Positions 32,401 through 44,512 of a stretch of 64,000 bases of DNA are shown here, in pieces. The stretch's first letter is position 1. Every line of letters begins with the position of its first letter. The notes below the pieces were generated by a model. That model made no database searches. It worked only from the letters and a program-made list of their open reading frames with translations, and was not told the origin of the DNA. The translations under genes and the position numbers were made by a program. Origin of the DNA: Lineus longissimus (taxonomy: Eukaryota > Nemertea > Pilidiophora > Heteronemertea > Lineidae); the NCBI RefSeq assembly GCF_910592395.1, contig NC_088323.1:1736001-1800000 (forward strand), given 5' to 3'.

Positions 32401-35071
32401 GAAACGTGTTTCTGTATACATCTCAGTTTTAGGCTCATGTAAATGTACAGTTTTGGACATAAGATCACACATCTCACCCTTATAACCCGACATCGTAGAT
32501 AAAGAACGATTTAGGACAACCACAAAAACAGTGAGTAGAACCTAATTCTCTCGGCAAAATGAAATATATTCAGGGTCTGCCATTGAATACTGGAATGTGA
32601 GAATTGTTGTTATGCTTTGATATCGGATATTTTTGCTGTGATAATTGTGATGTCTTCATCTCTTTCATTTTCAAGCTCGTGACAATGTGATTGAGAAAAA
32701 AATTACTTGTCAAAGGTATTATACAACCAGCATATTAAAATAGATGGTTGATAAGATTTAGAGGTCATCATCCATTTTCATAGAGCAGCAATCAATTTTG
32801 TGAATTATTGTTCAATCATCAATGTTGGGAATCAATTTTGTGCCACAACTCTCCCAGAATAATCTAGGTTCTTGTTATGGAAATCTGACCTTTGGGCATG
32901 CTTCCAACTCCCTTTCTTCGGAGTTGAACAGATACATTCCCCGATAGTGCTAGACAGGACTACTTAAGGTCAAGGCCACGGAGAACTCAGTCCTTTAGTG
33001 CTCATAAAGAAGCAAGGCATGAGTGGAATTTACCAAGCAGATCTTGTATACGTTCTCCATGAATGGGACCTTTCACACTGACACTTTGGACTAGATTATC
33101 ACAAAACTAGGTCTTCAAGGGCCTAGCATTCGTTTTTGACGGTCATTTAAATAGATGTAGTTTTGAAACTGATTATCAAGCTGAGTAAAGTGCCCTGCCG
33201 TTTTTTGAGAGGCAACACAAACAACCATGTATCAGAATGCACCATATACTATCCCTGTCATCACCATGGCAACATTCACTGCCCATCACAGATCCACCCC
33301 CTTTCTGGGAATCCCCTTTCTGCCGCACCTCTGTCTGGGATCAAGGTCATAGCACTGCGTTTGTGGATATTGGATAGTCACATGAATGAATGGAAGTTTT
33401 CATACACACCCCCATGCCTGAGAGAATTATCTTATTTGGCCTCAGATCAAAATTTGTGCTTTTCTTTCAAAAAGTTATTTTCTGATGTTTGTTTTTGAGA
33501 CTCTGCTGGATATTCTAAAACGAAAATTAAAGTATGTCCATATTGGGATGATTTATTTTCTGTGGTGATGTGATGAAATCCGAAAGGTCTCATGGTGTCT
33601 GTTGGCAGATTGACAAACATCCAGGAACGTACTATTTTACTAACAAGGAAGTTGGTGTCGGGTTAATTATCTATACATTTTGAGTAACGTTTACAAGAGG
33701 AACTGCTCTCGTATTTCCCTGTATTAAACTTGGGTTGAATCAGACAGATAGTGAGATACCAGCGCTACTGTTCTTCCATAGATCAATAATAGAGATTTGG
33801 CTCAATGGTTCATTTTGTGTTTGACCTCCAAGCATAGCAGACGTGTTTTGTTTTTCTCCCGCAATTTATTGCTTCTGATATTTTTAAGGTAGGAAACAGT
33901 TGCTTTATTGATTGCTAACTGATTACTTATTGTTTGTCTTCCATTTATAAATGGTTGGATGTGTCTTGTAGCATTTGATTTCTCTAGGTTGTCTTATTTT
34001 GCTTGTTACGGAAATGCAAAAGGAAGGAAGTGCGAGTTGGTGACTAATGGTTCAAAGTGAGAGGTATAATAAGGAAGAATGATTTTTATTCATTGTTGAG
34101 CATTCAAAGTGGCAGATGTGTTCTGCATGTTATGTCTACCAGTTGTGTGTTTTGTAGCGAGGGGTCAGGGGTGACAAATTTTGGTAAAATTCATTTTGTG
34201 AATTTTCTTGGTTTTAGAGTTTTTTTAGAGTCCAAAATTTTAATGGTTTTTATAGGGATTCTGCCGGAATGTTAGTTGAAAAAATCTTTAGTCCTAAACT
34301 TTCTGGGGGCATCCCCACTTGAGTGGTAACCAAGGTGTAAAGTCTGTTGCTAGGGACCCATTGTGTCATTTGGGCCATTGACGTCAATCGAATTGGCCGG
34401 GTTTCAAATCAATTGAGGACAATTTGATGATATGAGTAGTACAATGATGTAGATTATTTACAAATTTCTAATTTTAGCAACGTCCCGACCAGGTCGTCTG
34501 GAAATATTTAAACCTTTTGTTCGGTAATAATGTGGCCAGGGAAGCATGCTGTGGCGGAATTTAAATAATGATCATTTTTGTGTCTGAAAAAAATTTTCTG
34601 TTCTATAAATACACTTTTGTTACTATTTATAGTAACGGCTGAAGGACACTGTTGGTATGAATCTATTTTTAGTTTCAGATATCGATGCAGCGCTCCCAGG
34701 GTGAGCGACACAGATGTTTGCCTGATGTTGTCAGGACAGTTTGCGTCACAAAAAGTTTTTTGTTGTTGATTGATATAATTACTTATTTTCAGTTGACTGT
34801 TGGTAAGCCCCAGGCCCAGTGGTAGGTAGTGGTAAGCCCCAGGCCCAGTGGTAGGTAGTGGTAAGCCCCAGGCCCAGTGGTAGGTAGTGGTAAGCCCCAG
34901 GCCCAGTGGTAGGCAGTGGTAAGCTTTAGGCCCAGTGGTAGGCAGTGCTATAGTCTATCTCTAATAACGAGGAGGTTGTCCTCTTCATACCCAAACTACC
35001 AAGCCATACTTAATAAATATTCCCTCTAGTCTACATGTAGTATAAATGTGGCATTTGCTTTCTCTTTTCAG
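29423..35071. other. Long intron and/or intergenic region
   Basis: About 5.6 kb, AT-rich, without convincing exons on either strand. It contains the 29-bp array at 34802-34946 and a C run near 32045. Confidence 0.5.
34802..34946. repeat. 29-bp minisatellite, five copies
   Basis: GGTAAGCCCCAGGCCCAGT recurs every 29 bp (TAAGCCC at 34804, 34833, 34862 and 34891; a variant with CTTTAGG at about 34920). Units carry GGTAAG, so several cryptic splice-donor-like sites lie about 125-270 bp before the kinase's first coding exon. Confidence 0.95.
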
Positions 35072-35082
35072 TTCTTGATTGA

Positions 35083-38000
35083 ATGTCACCTGTTGCTGAT
35101 CTTGCTGATAGGGACAACACTAAAATGGCGGATGTTGTTGATGGTTCGCGTGATTTCGTCAATACGCACACTGTCACTGCAGATGTCAGTTTTGAGCCAT
35201 TAATACAAAAGCAGAGGTTAAAGAGTGAGAACTTTGACTGCACACCTGATGATGTCGCAACTGAAAATATCTCACGATCACCGCTGAATGAAGATTTAGG
35301 AGAATTGTGTCAAATAGCAGGCTTGAAAGGTGAACCTGGAGAGGACAAATTGACCGATGCCAACACTAGTAACTCAAATGAGGTTGATTTTGTACCCAAG
35401 GCCAAGGATGTCTTTGATGATATTCATTTCAAACCTGAGGACAAGGTTGCTCTGCTGGAAGACACCAGTGAAGGAAGCAAAGAAGTTTTATCTGAAAAAA
35501 AAGCGAGTGACGTTGTGACTATCCTGAAGGGAGGATGCAATCTGAAGGTGCACATTGATGAGGGGGTTTCTGGCACAGCGAAAGAGTGTGTATCAGTCCA
35601 TTCGGCCGACAAAGAGTTTAAATTTGGTCCATTTAGCTTCTATCATCACTACAACTACGACGTTGTCAAAGAACGCCCGGTGGTAAGTGTCTGAAGGTGT
35701 GGGGTGTTTTTACTACTAAGCTATTTAACTTGAGGTATTCATTAGGCAATCTTGATTTTAATAAATAGTTCATTTAAAAAGCCTCGGACACATTTTGTAA
35801 GCCAACAAAGTTTATTCACCTCAAAAACCTCACAAACATTTTGCAATGAGAAGCCAAGGTATTACCTTAGCTTCAAGAGACACTTGAGGATTTCAGCTGC
35901 CAATTGATGTGTGGTAGACTGTACCAACACCTGCATGGAAACCAGATCAACCCAATCAAGACTTTTGCCTTTGTCAGGTAATCAAGAGGAGAAGAATTTC
36001 AGTGATGTGGCTGCAACAATTGAGGCTTTAAAAAGTGCTAGCATTGCAGTAAATTTATCTAATTTATCCCATTTTTCTCTATGTCTGGTTGACTTCATGT
36101 CACAGATCATTTCTGATTCACTTTCAGGAACCTGTTGTGAGGAATGATCTCGCTGTCCTACCATTGGCATCACAACCTGTTATTAACCACCAACGTGCCG
36201 AAAACCATCAGAGACAGCAGCAAATTCAGTTCTTGTTCCTTATTCTTTTGGTGGTCACCATCAACGTGAAGCAGGAGGTGATCACAGTTACTTCCCAAGC
36301 CATCATGAGTAAGTCTCATTGTCCACATTATGAGAAATTTCCTCGTACGAAAGAATTTTACTCCAGGTCAAAAGACAAAAAAATCACCGGACTCTGATTA
36401 ACATTGAAGCAGCTAACAAGTCCCTGGTGATTGGAACTGAATTCAGTCAGAGCTGTTCATGTAAGATTGGAAAATTCTCTTTTCTTTGTGTATAATGTTC
36501 AGATTGAAGGTGTATACTTGGCCTGTTTTTCACTGCAGTAGTTGTTGCCATTTTCCCTGGCAAGTTCGCCCCCAGATGGTGTGGCCTTCATGGAGAACAG
36601 AAGACAGCGCACGGACGAAGCTCAAACTCCGATGCACAACATGGCGACTCTGACCAAGCCTCTCGGCGACAGGTACTTGCTATTTAACAACAAATTTAAC
36701 CCACCGACTCACCAACAGCAGTGCTTGTCCTAGTGGTACATGTTCTTGGAGTGCTTAAAGCAGCGAACTTCAAGCCTAACTTTAGTACCAAGGGTTGTAA
36801 TTCCAAGCCAGGTCAAGTGGCCAACATTGACAGGTATGCAATATCAAACACCCAAACATTTGGTCCACTCTTTCGTATGTTGTAAATAAGACGAATGCTG
36901 TTTGTCATGAATGTCAGTTGTGATGCCGTGATACAATGCCATCAACACATCAAATGGGTCGGACGCTTTTGTTCTGAAATCATGATTTCAAGTGTAGGGC
37001 ACACGGTTTGTGCATTGTATATTCTGTTAAATGTCATCTAAATATGCTCAAACGAATTCTGACTTTTACATTTCCAGGGAGCCGAGCCTCCCCGAGGCCC
37101 TGGAGATGGAAGCGGAGACACCAATGAAGAACGCGATAAGGAACCACCAAGGCCAGGCCCAAGTGAACAGAATACCCAGCTCCCAAGTCTAAGACATGGT
37201 GATATTAAGGATATCAACTATGAAATTCAAGTGGTAGGCATTAAGTCCTTTGAACTCTTTAATTCCTATGACATCGGCTTAACCATTTCAGTATGGTTGT
37301 ATTGATGACGTGTGTTGATGACATATGGAACATTAACTATAAAGTACAAGTGGTTTGCTGATGTCCTTTCGAGCTTTTGTAGGGTATGAAGCAACAGTAA
37401 AGATTGTGTTTTAAACTATGCCAGTTTCAGTCAGAAATCTTTTCTCTTCGTCTTTGTAGGTTTTAGCATCAGTTGGTGACAGGAGTAATAAGATCCTGCG
37501 TGAGATGAACCGATGCCTGAACTGTAGCAGACTTCACAATGACAAGAACTGTCCATCAACGTTTTGCGGCTGGCTGACAGTATTTATCACACACTTCCTC
37601 CGTCGGTCCTGCAGTGATGTTGACTGCACTGCCTGCAGACTTGTGATGAGACTGGTTCAATTCCATTTGAGGGATCAGGCAGAAAAAGATGAAACGGTTG
37701 GTATTTATTGACTTTACATTTGATGCTGCACAGCAGAGTGCGCACAAAGACTTGTTCATGTCAACTTGGGACACTATGCAAACACGACTGAAGCAACTGG
37801 AAGCAACAGAATTTGTATGATGACTGATGAACACTTAATTATGCATTTGTCTTAGGATTTAGGTTCATACTCGGGGCAAACCGAACTGTATCACACTACG
37901 TTTCTCATCACGTATTGTTTTATTTTCAGAATGTTGTTGTCACTGATGACAGCGTCCTTGCCTTTGTTCATGAGTGGTTCCCACACCTTGGCCTTGACCT

Positions 38001-41000
38001 TGGCATTGACCTTGAACTTGACCAATCTGAGATGACTTTTGCGGCTGAGCCCAATTATCTCGGAAAGAACAAGGGGGCAAAACTTGCGAGCATCGCTGAA
38101 GAGCCTCCAAGGATGCTTGCTGGGTTTGGAAGGGAGCAAAATGAGGGGGCTATTGGTGGATTCCTTCGGGACAGCTCAGCTGCAGGTGGACGAGAGCATC
38201 ATATGTTTGAAAATGATCAATTGGCAGACGTCAGCAGTGGAAGTGTTGACCTCGAGACCAGTGGAGGCTTAGGAGGAATGACTTCAGGTTTGGGTGCCAT
38301 ATCTGAAAAGCTGGGAGCTATGAGTATCAGCAGTGAGAGAGCTAACACCTCTGACTACTACAGTTATGCAGATGCTGAAAAGTATTTATATCGTTTCTAT
38401 GAGGATGAAGCTAGGCCATCGTCCAGACCAGCGCCCAAAGAGACACGCCAACCCACAAGCCTACCACCTTTCGCCAGAAGAAAAAAGGTGGTCCCAGTCC
38501 GCCCGGGACATATTGGGATTGGGGGACCACATGACCTTGATCGTACCTGCAATCTTTGGGAACGGCTTAGAGGCACCGGTTTCGGGCAATTGAACAGGGA
38601 AGTCGAGCGGGAAGCAGAAGGGGTGTTCCTGAACAGTGATTTTGTTGAGGAGCACTCCATCACGGTGGACGGCCGGTACGATGAGGGCACCCACTGGAGG
38701 AGGTTGCAGCTGATTGGTGAGGGATGCTTCGGCCAAGTGTTCTACTGCCAGGATGAAACTACCAAAGCCCTCTTCTGCATCAAACAGGTAAGATCAGTTG
38801 TGACGTCGGGAGTGGCATGGCATGGTCTTTTGGGCTGATGTAGTTTTGACTAGAAAATGTTCTCACTTTTTCAGAGATGTGTTCTTCTAACATGTGAAAT
38901 GCCTTTCAAACATGCATTAGGAAAGTATTGATGTCTTCCTGAGGCAGCCTGTACCCACCATTGATATTGGTCTAGCATGTCAAACTCTCACCAAATGTTT
39001 CCTTTTATCTCGTTTCAGATCGCGTTGGAAAAGCTTGAGATGTCAGAGATAAAAATCTGGGGTCGTCTGGACCATTCTGGGTTCTGCAACCTTCATGGTG
39101 CCGTGCGAGTTGACCAGACTGTTCTGATCTTCATGCCGTATGTCGGAGGGACGCTTCGCGAGTTTCTCAATCAGCAACAGCTGGCCAAGCTGCCAAGATG
39201 CCTTGCTGAACGCCTGGAGTTGCTACCAGCCTTGTTTTATCTTGGCCAGCTCCTGGAGGCGTTGTACTACATGGAGCAGAAGGGCATAGTCCACAATGAC
39301 TTGAAGTGTAAGTTCATGCAGAAGTTATATGATAACTCTCCAATTCAGAAGTGATGGTCAAGAACAAAAGGCCCTCTTTCTCTTATTTGAACTGGATGAC
39401 ATGAAAAAAATGTAGATCTGCTAAATTTATCATAACACAACCGCCAAAAATGGCAATTTTATTATTCTGGTGTAAACATTCTGCGTCATCAAGTTTTTCT
39501 GCCAGCATGGACTCTTACTTCTTTCATACACAGGCAAGCGAGACACTTACTGCTTCAATGCACAGGCAAGCGAGGGCCCTGTGTGTCTTAAAGCAGATCT
39601 TGAGCCCTCAAAGAGTAGGACCCTGCCCTGATCATATATTTCTAATTTTCCTGCAGCGGCCAATATCCTTATTGACGAGGACACCGACACATTGAAAATC
39701 ATCGATTTTGGTTTGGCCCACCAAATTCAACCAGGGAAGAAGTATCAGGTCATGCGTGCGATAGGGACACCTATTATCTGCAGCCCTGAGAGAATGCGCT
39801 CGGAGGCATATGATTACACTGCTGACGTTTGGTCGTCCATGGCAATCTTCCTGGAAATACTTACCGGCAATTTCATGTGGTTCCCAGAGTTCAGTGAGGC
39901 AGGCATTCTCACTCTGACATTCAAGGTGAGAAAACTTTTAGGTGAAGTTCACCTCGTTTTGAAGTTTGTCAGATACTTTAAAAATTGTGATCTTTGTATT
40001 AAGTCTGTGTTGGTGTGGGATTGAATAACTGCTCAACTCAGGCAGCCAAAGAAATTCAGCCAGCCAAACAAATTAAAAATGAAAACTGTGTATTGTTTTG
40101 AGTGGAACTATGTATTTTTGTTGCTTTATGCATGTCAGGTTTCTTTTAGATTGGAGATTTGAAGGCCCCTCCAATGGAACTTGTTCCTGATGTCTTGTGC
40201 CTCCCCGAGAGAGTACTGGACCTGTTCAGACTTGGCTGGGATGTTGATGCTTCAACGAGGTTTCATGCTGCTGATCTCTTGAAACTGGTCAATGGAATTT
40301 ACACAGGTAAATGCACATGCACTCTTAGCTTGTATAGAAGACTTGTTGAAGAGCTTTTGCAGCTCAGTTTCTTACCTTTTGGTGCCACCTTTGACCCTTT
40401 TACAACAGTCCAGAGAGATGATTACAAAATGTGGAACTATAGAATATTGAATTGAAGTAAAACTGACGTGATTGCAACTGACACTTTGTCACGTATGGTA
40501 ATTTGTAATGACCTTTCACTGTAATTTACACCGGATCTCTTTTCAGATCTGGAGTGTGGCGCCTTGACTTATGAAGAGCCAGTTCCACCAGAAGGGCTGG
40601 ATGAGTGTGAGCCTCAGGCTGTAGGAGTAGCGATGCCAGAACGACTGGAAGTCATCACCAGTTGTACTGTCAAACTTCCACCAGGCAGGTTTGTTGGAAA
40701 TGAGTCTGACGCTAATGGCTTGAACTTTGTAGATGCAGTGGATGGGACTGTCTTTGGTCGGAGCCTTTTGAGCAAGCCGAAGTTCAATGTCGAAATTCCA
40801 TCGTTGGAGGGTAACCAGGATGAGCCCATTGATGGAAATGTCCCACGTTTTCTGAACAGCGGTCTGAGCTCTTCGAACCAGATGATGATGAACTCCCCAT
40901 GCCAGTCATTAGACCAAACTCATCAACTCAACATCCCAGTCCTTAGCATCCTTGACAAGACACATTCAAGTGAAAGCTTCTCTGTACTAGTTACCGATAT

Positions 41001-42761
41001 CAACCCACCGAAATATCCGCGATCGTCTGATCTGGGAAGCAGCGCCCAGCCGAGCATGGAGTTCGAGATGCAGATGCAGAGCGTCACAACGTCAGGAATA
41101 GACCCCGGTTTCCGTGGGACTACCCCATCTTATTGTCCGATGTCTGAGATGACAGAAGCATCCAACAGTACTTTTTGTGGCAGCAGCGTCCTGACAGAGG
41201 AGGCAATATCCAGGTCTGATCCACAAGATGATACTGATGGACAGATGGTTCTGCCTGTTGACACCAGGAGAGTTGCTGAACATGAGTTGCTGCAATCATC
41301 CTGCGATCAAAGCATGCTGTCCAAAGGAAGTTCCTCAAGCTCCGACGAAATGTTAGAGAAATTTCAACAAGGCAAGTCCATGTCCTTTCAAGACACTCAC
41401 TGTTTTTATACTTCAGTTCAAGTGGCTAAACAATTGCTTTGTTCTCTAACCCGAAAAAAGGTCTTGATTTTCGAAGATTTATTTGTCAGCTTCGCATCGC
41501 ACATCCAAATCCTCTCCAACGTCACAAGGCTATTTGGGTTTTCAGTTAAAAAGTAAAGTAATTTCTTCAATGGCCACAAATACCAGACCAGGAATCAAAC
41601 CCTGATATTCATGACAACAGTGATCAGATCAGTGCCATAGTGCAAGCAGATGACCAAATGACTCTCTTTTACAGACTTAGAGGTTGATCACCAACGCAGA
41701 AGCTTCAGTGGCAAGTTGCCTGACGATGCGAGCTCCGTTGAGGTGAAGAGTCCAGGAACACCTACGGGCTCCGGCTTCTCTAACCGATCCAGTGTATCGG
41801 GTACATCAGAGACAAGGAGGAAGATAAGTGGCGAAGGACGGCCGCGCCTTTTGGAGAAAGTTCACGAAAATGCGGGTTAGTACATTATTGCAAAACGAAA
41901 ACACAGGCGATAAAGCTTGAATCTTGAAGCCTCTTCATGTACACTGTATATTAAAGCATGCATTTCTATATATGATCAAAAATGCACACGGTGATGCACA
42001 CGGTGGTGCACACGGTGATGCACACGGTGGTGCACACGGTGGTGCACACGGTGGTGCACACGGTGGTGCACATGCAGTAAGGACCATGCAGCACTGGAAC
42101 CTTTCCAATGATTTCAAATTTTAATTGCAGTTGCCAGTCCAGTGCCAGTGGTTGTCTTTCACAGGAATATCAGAGATGGTGATACAAATTGGATCGTCTC
42201 TTTTACATGTTCAAAGGAATATCGCCAACAGCGGATAAAGGAAGTGATTGAAACTGTTGCACCTCGGGTAAGCAATACTCCTTTGTGGACTTGAATCAAC
42301 AAAGTTGGCAGAAGACGGAACAAAAAAAGTCCAGATTTTGCGTCCTGTTGTTAAGTAACCAAGGAATACTTATTCACAAAGTTCTTTGCTAGATTCTTTA
42401 TGCATGCACTGCTAGCTGGGAAAGAATTGCTTTAAGTTTAAGAAAGATAGAAGAGCCTTGGAATAAAGGCCAAATTTCATCAAGAAACTCAAAGCTATTG
42501 GGATCACTACAAAAACCTGAATTATCATTACCCCGGTAGTTTTTTTAAGTTGTCAAAATTATACTTTTACAGCTTCACAAGTTTTTTCGTCAATTCACCG
42601 TGAGGGACTGCCAGAGGAACGTGTTACACTTGGATGACACAATTGACAAGATTCTTCCCCAACGAGAACAAGAGATACATCTCCTCGTTTTGCAAGCAGA
42701 TACGGAGAATGACTCTTGGTATATAGAAGACCATGAGGTGCGCAGGGCCTCTCTGTATTGA
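35083..42761 (+). CDS. NIK/MAP3K14-like protein kinase with an N-terminal TAZ-type zinc finger
   Basis: Thirteen coding exons: 35083-35682, 36128-36308, 36539-36672, 37078-37233, 37460-37696, 37930-38787, 39019-39307, 39657-39925, 40150-40306, 40547-41371 (GC donor), 41675-41875, 42131-42267, 42573-42761; 1,410 codons. The start ATG directly follows an in-frame TGA. The N-terminus is acidic and disordered. Exon 37460-37696 encodes a TAZ-like finger (CPSTFC, then THFLRRSC, CTAC, QFH). Exon 37930 reaches the kinase: a pre-domain segment resembling the one before the NIK kinase (EGVFLNSDF...THWRRLQL), the glycine loop GEGCFGQVF, Lys in FCIKQ, the catalytic loop HNDLKSAN (HND in place of HRD; vertebrate NIK has HGD), DFG and SPE. 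The C-terminus (42131-42761) is a compact unknown domain. NIK activates IKKalpha in non-canonical NF-kB signalling; that role here is inferred. Exons 2 and 3 are the least certain. Confidence 0.85.
41981..42072. repeat. 12-bp microsatellite in an intron of the kinase gene
   Basis: GGTGCACACGGT-type units (some GATG) repeat about 7-8 times. The 12-bp period keeps both strands open, giving artefactual Gly/His/Ala-rich frames. Confidence 0.95.
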
Positions 42762-44512
42762 AAGTGTGACTAGCATGCAAAACTCCTAACACAGAAGTAG
42801 AAGAAAGCGTCAACAGATGTGGACAGAAGCTAGTGTACATTCAATGAAGACATTAACTCGATTGGCTTCTTTATATTCAGACTCGTGTATCTCTGTATAG
42901 TGAGACTGGCTCTGTGGTGTAGAGGGTCTTGGTATATTGAGGACAACCTGGAGGCGTGCAAGGCATTTATTTAGTGAAAAGATTGCCGCCCTTGCTTGGG
43001 TGACAGATCAAGTTGTTGCCACATGTAGTAGTCCAAAGAGGGTGGCCAACATCCAGCTGATCTTAGTCTAACCCAGCTCGCCCCTGTTAGTGGGTGAACA
43101 ATCCAATGCTTGGTGAATTCTGCTTCACAATCTTACGTAGAGCCCACATAAAAAATGCATCCTTTCTGGGACTTTAGCAGAACTAGTGTTCTACTGAATT
43201 CTGCAGACTGGAAATTTCCTTTGGTATTTTTGGGTTTGACCAGCAAAATATACCAAAATGAAATACTGCAAAAGGAAAATCCGGTTGAAATTACTGTTAA
43301 AGGGTTTTTAGAGGTTATTCATTGTGTCATTATTTTAGCTTTTATTGGTAATAGGTGAAATTGCAATATGCAAGTTCGCTGAACCATTTGCTATGTGAGT
43401 TGTTGATAAATCATGTGCTTGTAGAGGTTGTTTGATCATGTGCTTGTAGATGTAGCTGTCATTAAAAACGATGACAAAAAACTGCTTTTTCTTGTACATG
43501 CAATTATGTATTAGGCTTCAACTGTGTGCAATAATAAAAATGCATAATCTTACAAAATCTTATTTAGTGAACTTTAGTTCTTTGTTCTGAATACCCCAAC
43601 TGATTATAAGCCATCTTATCTCTGTCCCGGTGTCCCGGGAGATGACAGAATCCAGCTATTCCAAGCAATATGAACTTGGTCTTTGCAGCATTATCTCATC
43701 CAAGGAATTTCATGGCTGACCCCAAGGGTGTAATCGTCTCGCCATAGGAATTTGGTGAAACGTGTGCAATCGGAATTGGCGATTCTGTGAACTGATATTG
43801 AGACCGAAACCCAAGGTGTGGAAGCACTGTTCCATCTAATCGAACACAGCACATGTAACTCGCTTGCCCCATCCATATCTCGATCGAAAATTGGGATCGT
43901 TGCCACAAAATGAAGGCGCTGTACATGCAAAGTATGGGAATAGTGTGTGAGAATACCCACTCACATATGACTGTACTTGCAGTGACCTATCCATGCAATG
44001 AGATGGCCATAAGTGGTCACCTGAGTGAAGTGCCGACTGCCCAGACTATGACCCAGTACAATGCAATAAAGTTTTAATATCAGTGGCTCCATCTACCCTA
44101 TTTAGAAATCCAAGGATGGCCTGGTTTATTTTCGCAAGTGACCCTTCCACCTCATATCAAACAAACATGAAAAGAAGACAAATAAAGAACAATACCGTGT
44201 ATACCCTTTATTAAATTCACTCACAAACTACACATAACAGTACAACCTATGTAGAACATAAATGATAAGCAAAAAGCCAACCTTTTTTCTCTCCACAGGG
44301 ACAGTTTTTTGGGACACCTTGTGGAGAGAAAACCCCCACTAAAAACACTTCCAACCTAGCTGCCAGAGAAGTGAATACATGTGATACACAAATACTCATA
44401 TTAGGTGACTTGAGACTCTAAGATAGCACTTTACATGAATCCTGAGGTTTTCAATTCAAGATTTGAGCAAGTTCTTGATAGACGCTCATCCAAGGTTTGA
44501 CAAAGAAACCAT
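42762..44512. other. Convergent 3' ends of the kinase and ACMSD genes
   Basis: Non-coding. AATAAA on the plus strand at 44066-44071 is a candidate poly(A) signal for the kinase. TTTATT at 44207-44212 (AATAAA on the minus strand) is a candidate for ACMSD. The two 3' UTRs would end within about 150 bp of each other. Confidence 0.55.

Noticed and set aside
41924-42124. GGAHGDAHGGAH-type peptide
   Set aside because: Translation of the 12-bp intronic microsatellite.
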